Assembly (NCBI GenBank): GCA_966112615.1
Contig: CBHWDO010000005.1
Coordinates: 186,001-250,000, forward strand
DNA: 64,000 nucleotides
Direction: 5' to 3'
Source: Flavitalea sp966112615
Lineage (GTDB): Bacteria; Bacteroidota; Bacteroidia; Chitinophagales; Chitinophagaceae
Shown piece after piece: positions 62,479-64,000 of the stretch (positions are counted from its first letter, which is position 1; every line of letters starts with the position of its first letter). The notes under the pieces were generated by a model. It ran no database searches. It was not told the origin of the DNA and saw nothing but the letters and a program-made list of their open reading frames with translations. Made by a program: the position numbers and the translations under genes.

Positions 62479-62510
62479 CACCTCCTAATCTCCTCACCTC
62501 CTCATCTCCT
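62479..62510. repeat. Two 16-base direct repeats (four 8-base CTCCT units)
   Basis: CACCTCCTAATCTCCT and CACCTCCTCATCTCCT stand side by side with one mismatch; each is two 8-base units. On the minus strand they read as GGAG-type units like those at 43-80. Nothing coding is seen in them. Confidence 0.8.
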
Positions 62511-62515
62511 TTCAC

Positions 62516-62558
62516 GAAACGTTCTGCCCGATCCTTCGGATCGTTCAGCCCGGAGGAA
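62516..62558. repeat. Hairpin CGATCCTTCGGATCG with flanking GGGC[T/A]GAACG copies
   Basis: A perfect 6-bp stem with a TTC loop lies just past the GH5 stop. On the minus strand GGGCTGAACG and GGGCAGAACG occur as a direct repeat on either side of it, 22 bases apart. It resembles a short interspersed palindromic element next to the CTCCT repeat array. Confidence 0.5.
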
Positions 62559-63596
62559 TTAATTCGCTTCCACCCCCGTGATCTTCCTGATGGTTTTGAT
62601 CTCATTCTCATTATACGGGGTTCCATCGGTGCGGAAGATATCGTGGAACCAAACTTCCGGCTCAACAGTTCCTTCCGGAGATCCCCATGGGAAAATGGTA
62701 TTTGTTTTTCCAGCAACCAGTCCCCAGTTGATCGCACCCACATTATGCTTTCTAAATACCGGAAGATGGGTTTCAAAGAAACTCTTGGAGGTACGTGCCA
62801 TGTATTCAGTACAAATGATCGGCCGACCATACTGCTTTAATTCAATGATCTCTTTTTCGAGTGTATCAGCATCCAGGTAATTATGGAAGGTAATGATATC
62901 AGAATGTTTGCGCTTGAAAGCATTGAGATTTACAAACTCAGCATTCCAGGAACCAGCAGTCAGTGGTTGGGTTGGACGAACATCCCATGCCCAATGAAAT
63001 ACATGCTGCAAAAGATCCATTGATTGCTCTTTCAGGCCTTCATTACCCGGCTCATTGTAAAGATCCCAAATAACAATGCGCTCATCACCAGAAAAACTGG
63101 TAAGAATATCTTTGGTGTATGCTTCAAGTTTATCCCATCCGATCTTATTGAGGATCCTTTCACGACCAGGGGCTGCAACCCAACCTGAATTATGAACACC
63201 TGGTTTAGGAGCAGGCTGAACACCGAGGTTGGCAATATGATTCCAGCAATCATCAAACAGAACCAGTAATACTTTGATTCCAAAACCATCTGCAAGACTT
63301 AAGAAATGATCGATCCTTTTTTTGAAACCTTCTGCATCAGCTTCCCATAAAAGGTTGTGCAGGTAAACACGAATTATATTGAAGCCGAGGGATTTTGCAA
63401 GGCTAAGTTCTTTGATAATGGTGGCTTCATCATAGGATTCTTCCTGCCACATTTCAAGTTGGTTGATGGCAGTACTGGGAGCAAAATTACATCCAATAAA
63501 CCATGGCTGCTTAGCATACCAATCGTTGGCTTTTTCTACAGTCCATTGGGTTGAATTTTGCGTCAATGGATTGACAGAAATTAATGTTGGGTTCAT
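62559..63596 (-). CDS. GH5-like cellulase-family glycoside hydrolase (cytoplasmic form)
   Basis: I use ATG 63596 (MNPTLISVNPLTQNSTQW, 345 residues); the open frame runs to 63731 but those extra codons are not protein-like. The TIM-barrel enzyme has the acid/base Glu in VIWDLYNEPGNEG and the nucleophile Glu in ICTEYMAR. The aromatic WFIGCNFAPSTAINQLEMWQ begins the barrel. No signal peptide is seen, so it is not obviously secreted. Substrate could be beta-glucan, xylan or another beta-linked sugar. It is downstream of an aldehyde dehydrogenase of pentose/uronate catabolism type, on the same strand. Confidence 0.85.
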   Translation of the reverse strand: MNPTLISVNPLTQNSTQWTVEKANDWYAKQPWFIGCNFAPSTAINQLEMWQEESYDEATIIKELSLAKSLGFNIIRVYLHNLLWEADAEGFKKRIDHFLSLADGFGIKVLLVLFDDCWNHIANLGVQPAPKPGVHNSGWVAAPGRERILNKIGWDKLEAYTKDILTSFSGDERIVIWDLYNEPGNEGLKEQSMDLLQHVFHWAWDVRPTQPLTAGSWNAEFVNLNAFKRKHSDIITFHNYLDADTLEKEIIELKQYGRPIICTEYMARTSKSFFETHLPVFRKHNVGAINWGLVAGKTNTIFPWGSPEGTVEPEVWFHDIFRTDGTPYNENEIKTIRKITGVEAN

Positions 63597-63764
63597 AGCA
63601 TTAGAGAATTTAAGGTTCAATGTTTTTGTGTGGTTTAAAACACGAATTAAGACCAAAAATTGCATGCTATAGTTGACCCACTTACAGTATTCTAAAAATT
63701 TTAAGGGTAAGTATTTATAGGCTATTCCCATTTATATGGAAAACAACAATAAGAAGAAGGCAGG

Positions 63765-64000
63765 CTAATTTCGGATAGGCATATCCGTTAGTTGTTCATT
63801 AACAAGTCGAAACAACTTCAAGGGGTTATCATCCTTTAATTCATCCGGTAATAAATGAGCAGGAAAATTCTGAAAACTCATAGGTCTTAAGAATCTGCGG
63901 ATGGCATCCGGGCCAACAGATGTGAATCTAGAATCTGTAGTTGCGGGATACGGTCCTCCATGGTGCATGGATGAAACGACTTCAACACCAGTAGGAACGC
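63765..64000 (-). CDS. Aldehyde dehydrogenase, 3' part (2,5-dioxovalerate dehydrogenase type)
   Basis: The last 78 residues of a minus-strand gene that continues beyond the right edge: VPTGVEVVSSMHHGGPYPAT followed by TDSRFTSVGPDAIRRFLRP and a tail ending in DMPIRN. This C-terminal signature is that of alpha-ketoglutaric semialdehyde (2,5-dioxovalerate) dehydrogenase, which completes non-phosphorylated pentose, uronate or hydroxyproline catabolism to 2-oxoglutarate. An internal ATG at 63968 is not a real start. The GH5-like gene follows 168 bases downstream. Confidence 0.9.
   Translation of the reverse strand, partial: VPTGVEVVSSMHHGGPYPATTDSRFTSVGPDAIRRFLRPMSFQNFPAHLLPDELKDDNPLKLFRLVNEQLTDMPIRN

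Noticed and set aside
63597..63731. N-terminal extension of the GH5-like frame
   Set aside because: The 45 extra codons are basic and aromatic without similarity to the enzyme, and the family-like start is at 63596.
1..64000. Mobile elements, prophage, tRNA or rRNA genes
   Set aside because: No transposase, integrase, phage structural gene, cloverleaf-like sequence or conserved rRNA segment was seen in any gap or frame.

Overview
The window looks like a chromosomal segment of a Bacteroidota bacterium, probably a member of the Chitinophagaceae. The signs are a secreted giant protease with a type IX secretion (T9SS) C-terminal sorting domain, MBG modules, many Bacteroidota-type lipoproteins, a bacillithiol enzyme (BshC), a CusA pump fused to its outer-membrane channel, a CBM20-MalQ, and repeated -7 promoter elements of the form TAnnTTTG (sometimes TAnnTTCG) typical of the phylum's sigma factor. 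Coding density is very high. I see no rRNA, tRNA, CRISPR array, insertion sequence or prophage. The family is a guess from style and not proven.

Layout. 0-12.8 kb is housekeeping: folP, a DUF1599/DoxX/ABC-permease run, the recF/DUF721 pair, pdhA-TPR-ribH-LutA-like, a fasciclin protein, an EVE protein, and a saccharopine-dehydrogenase/sirtuin pair. 12.8-17.1 kb holds a repeat-bearing divergent promoter region, gyrA and a TPR protein. 17.3-28.9 kb holds a DUF4142 lipoprotein, an ABC exporter, glucokinase, a flippase, serA, a beta-lactamase-like lipoprotein, NnrE/NnrD, an esterase lipoprotein, and a TSUP permease divergent from a Crp-like regulator. 28.9-34.8 kb is a heavy-metal RND operon (small leader protein, CusA-channel fusion, adaptor). 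34.9-46.0 kb is the most unusual part: an HD phosphohydrolase, a cyclic-nucleotide-binding (CNB) protein next to a transporter-HEAT protein, and, divergently, a 1714-residue secreted subtilase overlapping a TPR adenylate cyclase. 46-52.5 kb holds dipeptide epimerase, MalQ, a 51-residue membrane protein, an L,D-transpeptidase/DpaA-like enzyme fused to a TonB C-terminal domain, and HPPD. 52.5-59.9 kb has purK and purE separated by a complete tripartite RND drug pump. 59.9-64 kb holds bshC, an SMP-30-like protein, a GH5-like hydrolase and the 3' end of an aldehyde dehydrogenase.

How genes work together. The strongest new hypothesis is that 34.9-46 kb is a cyclic-nucleotide island. It contains a predicted adenylate cyclase with both adenine-specifying residues, a CNB domain that keeps the cAMP-contacting Glu and Arg, a transporter-HEAT partner, a possible HD phosphodiesterase and a secreted protease translationally coupled to the cyclase. 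A dyad resembling a Crp/Fnr site lies in its divergent promoter region.

Promoter elements helped decide several starts: GTG for pdhA, TTG for the serine-hydrolase lipoprotein, a later ATG for purE. Short 7-8-base tandem repeats occur in three intergenic regions. All functional statements come from reading motifs; no database search was run.
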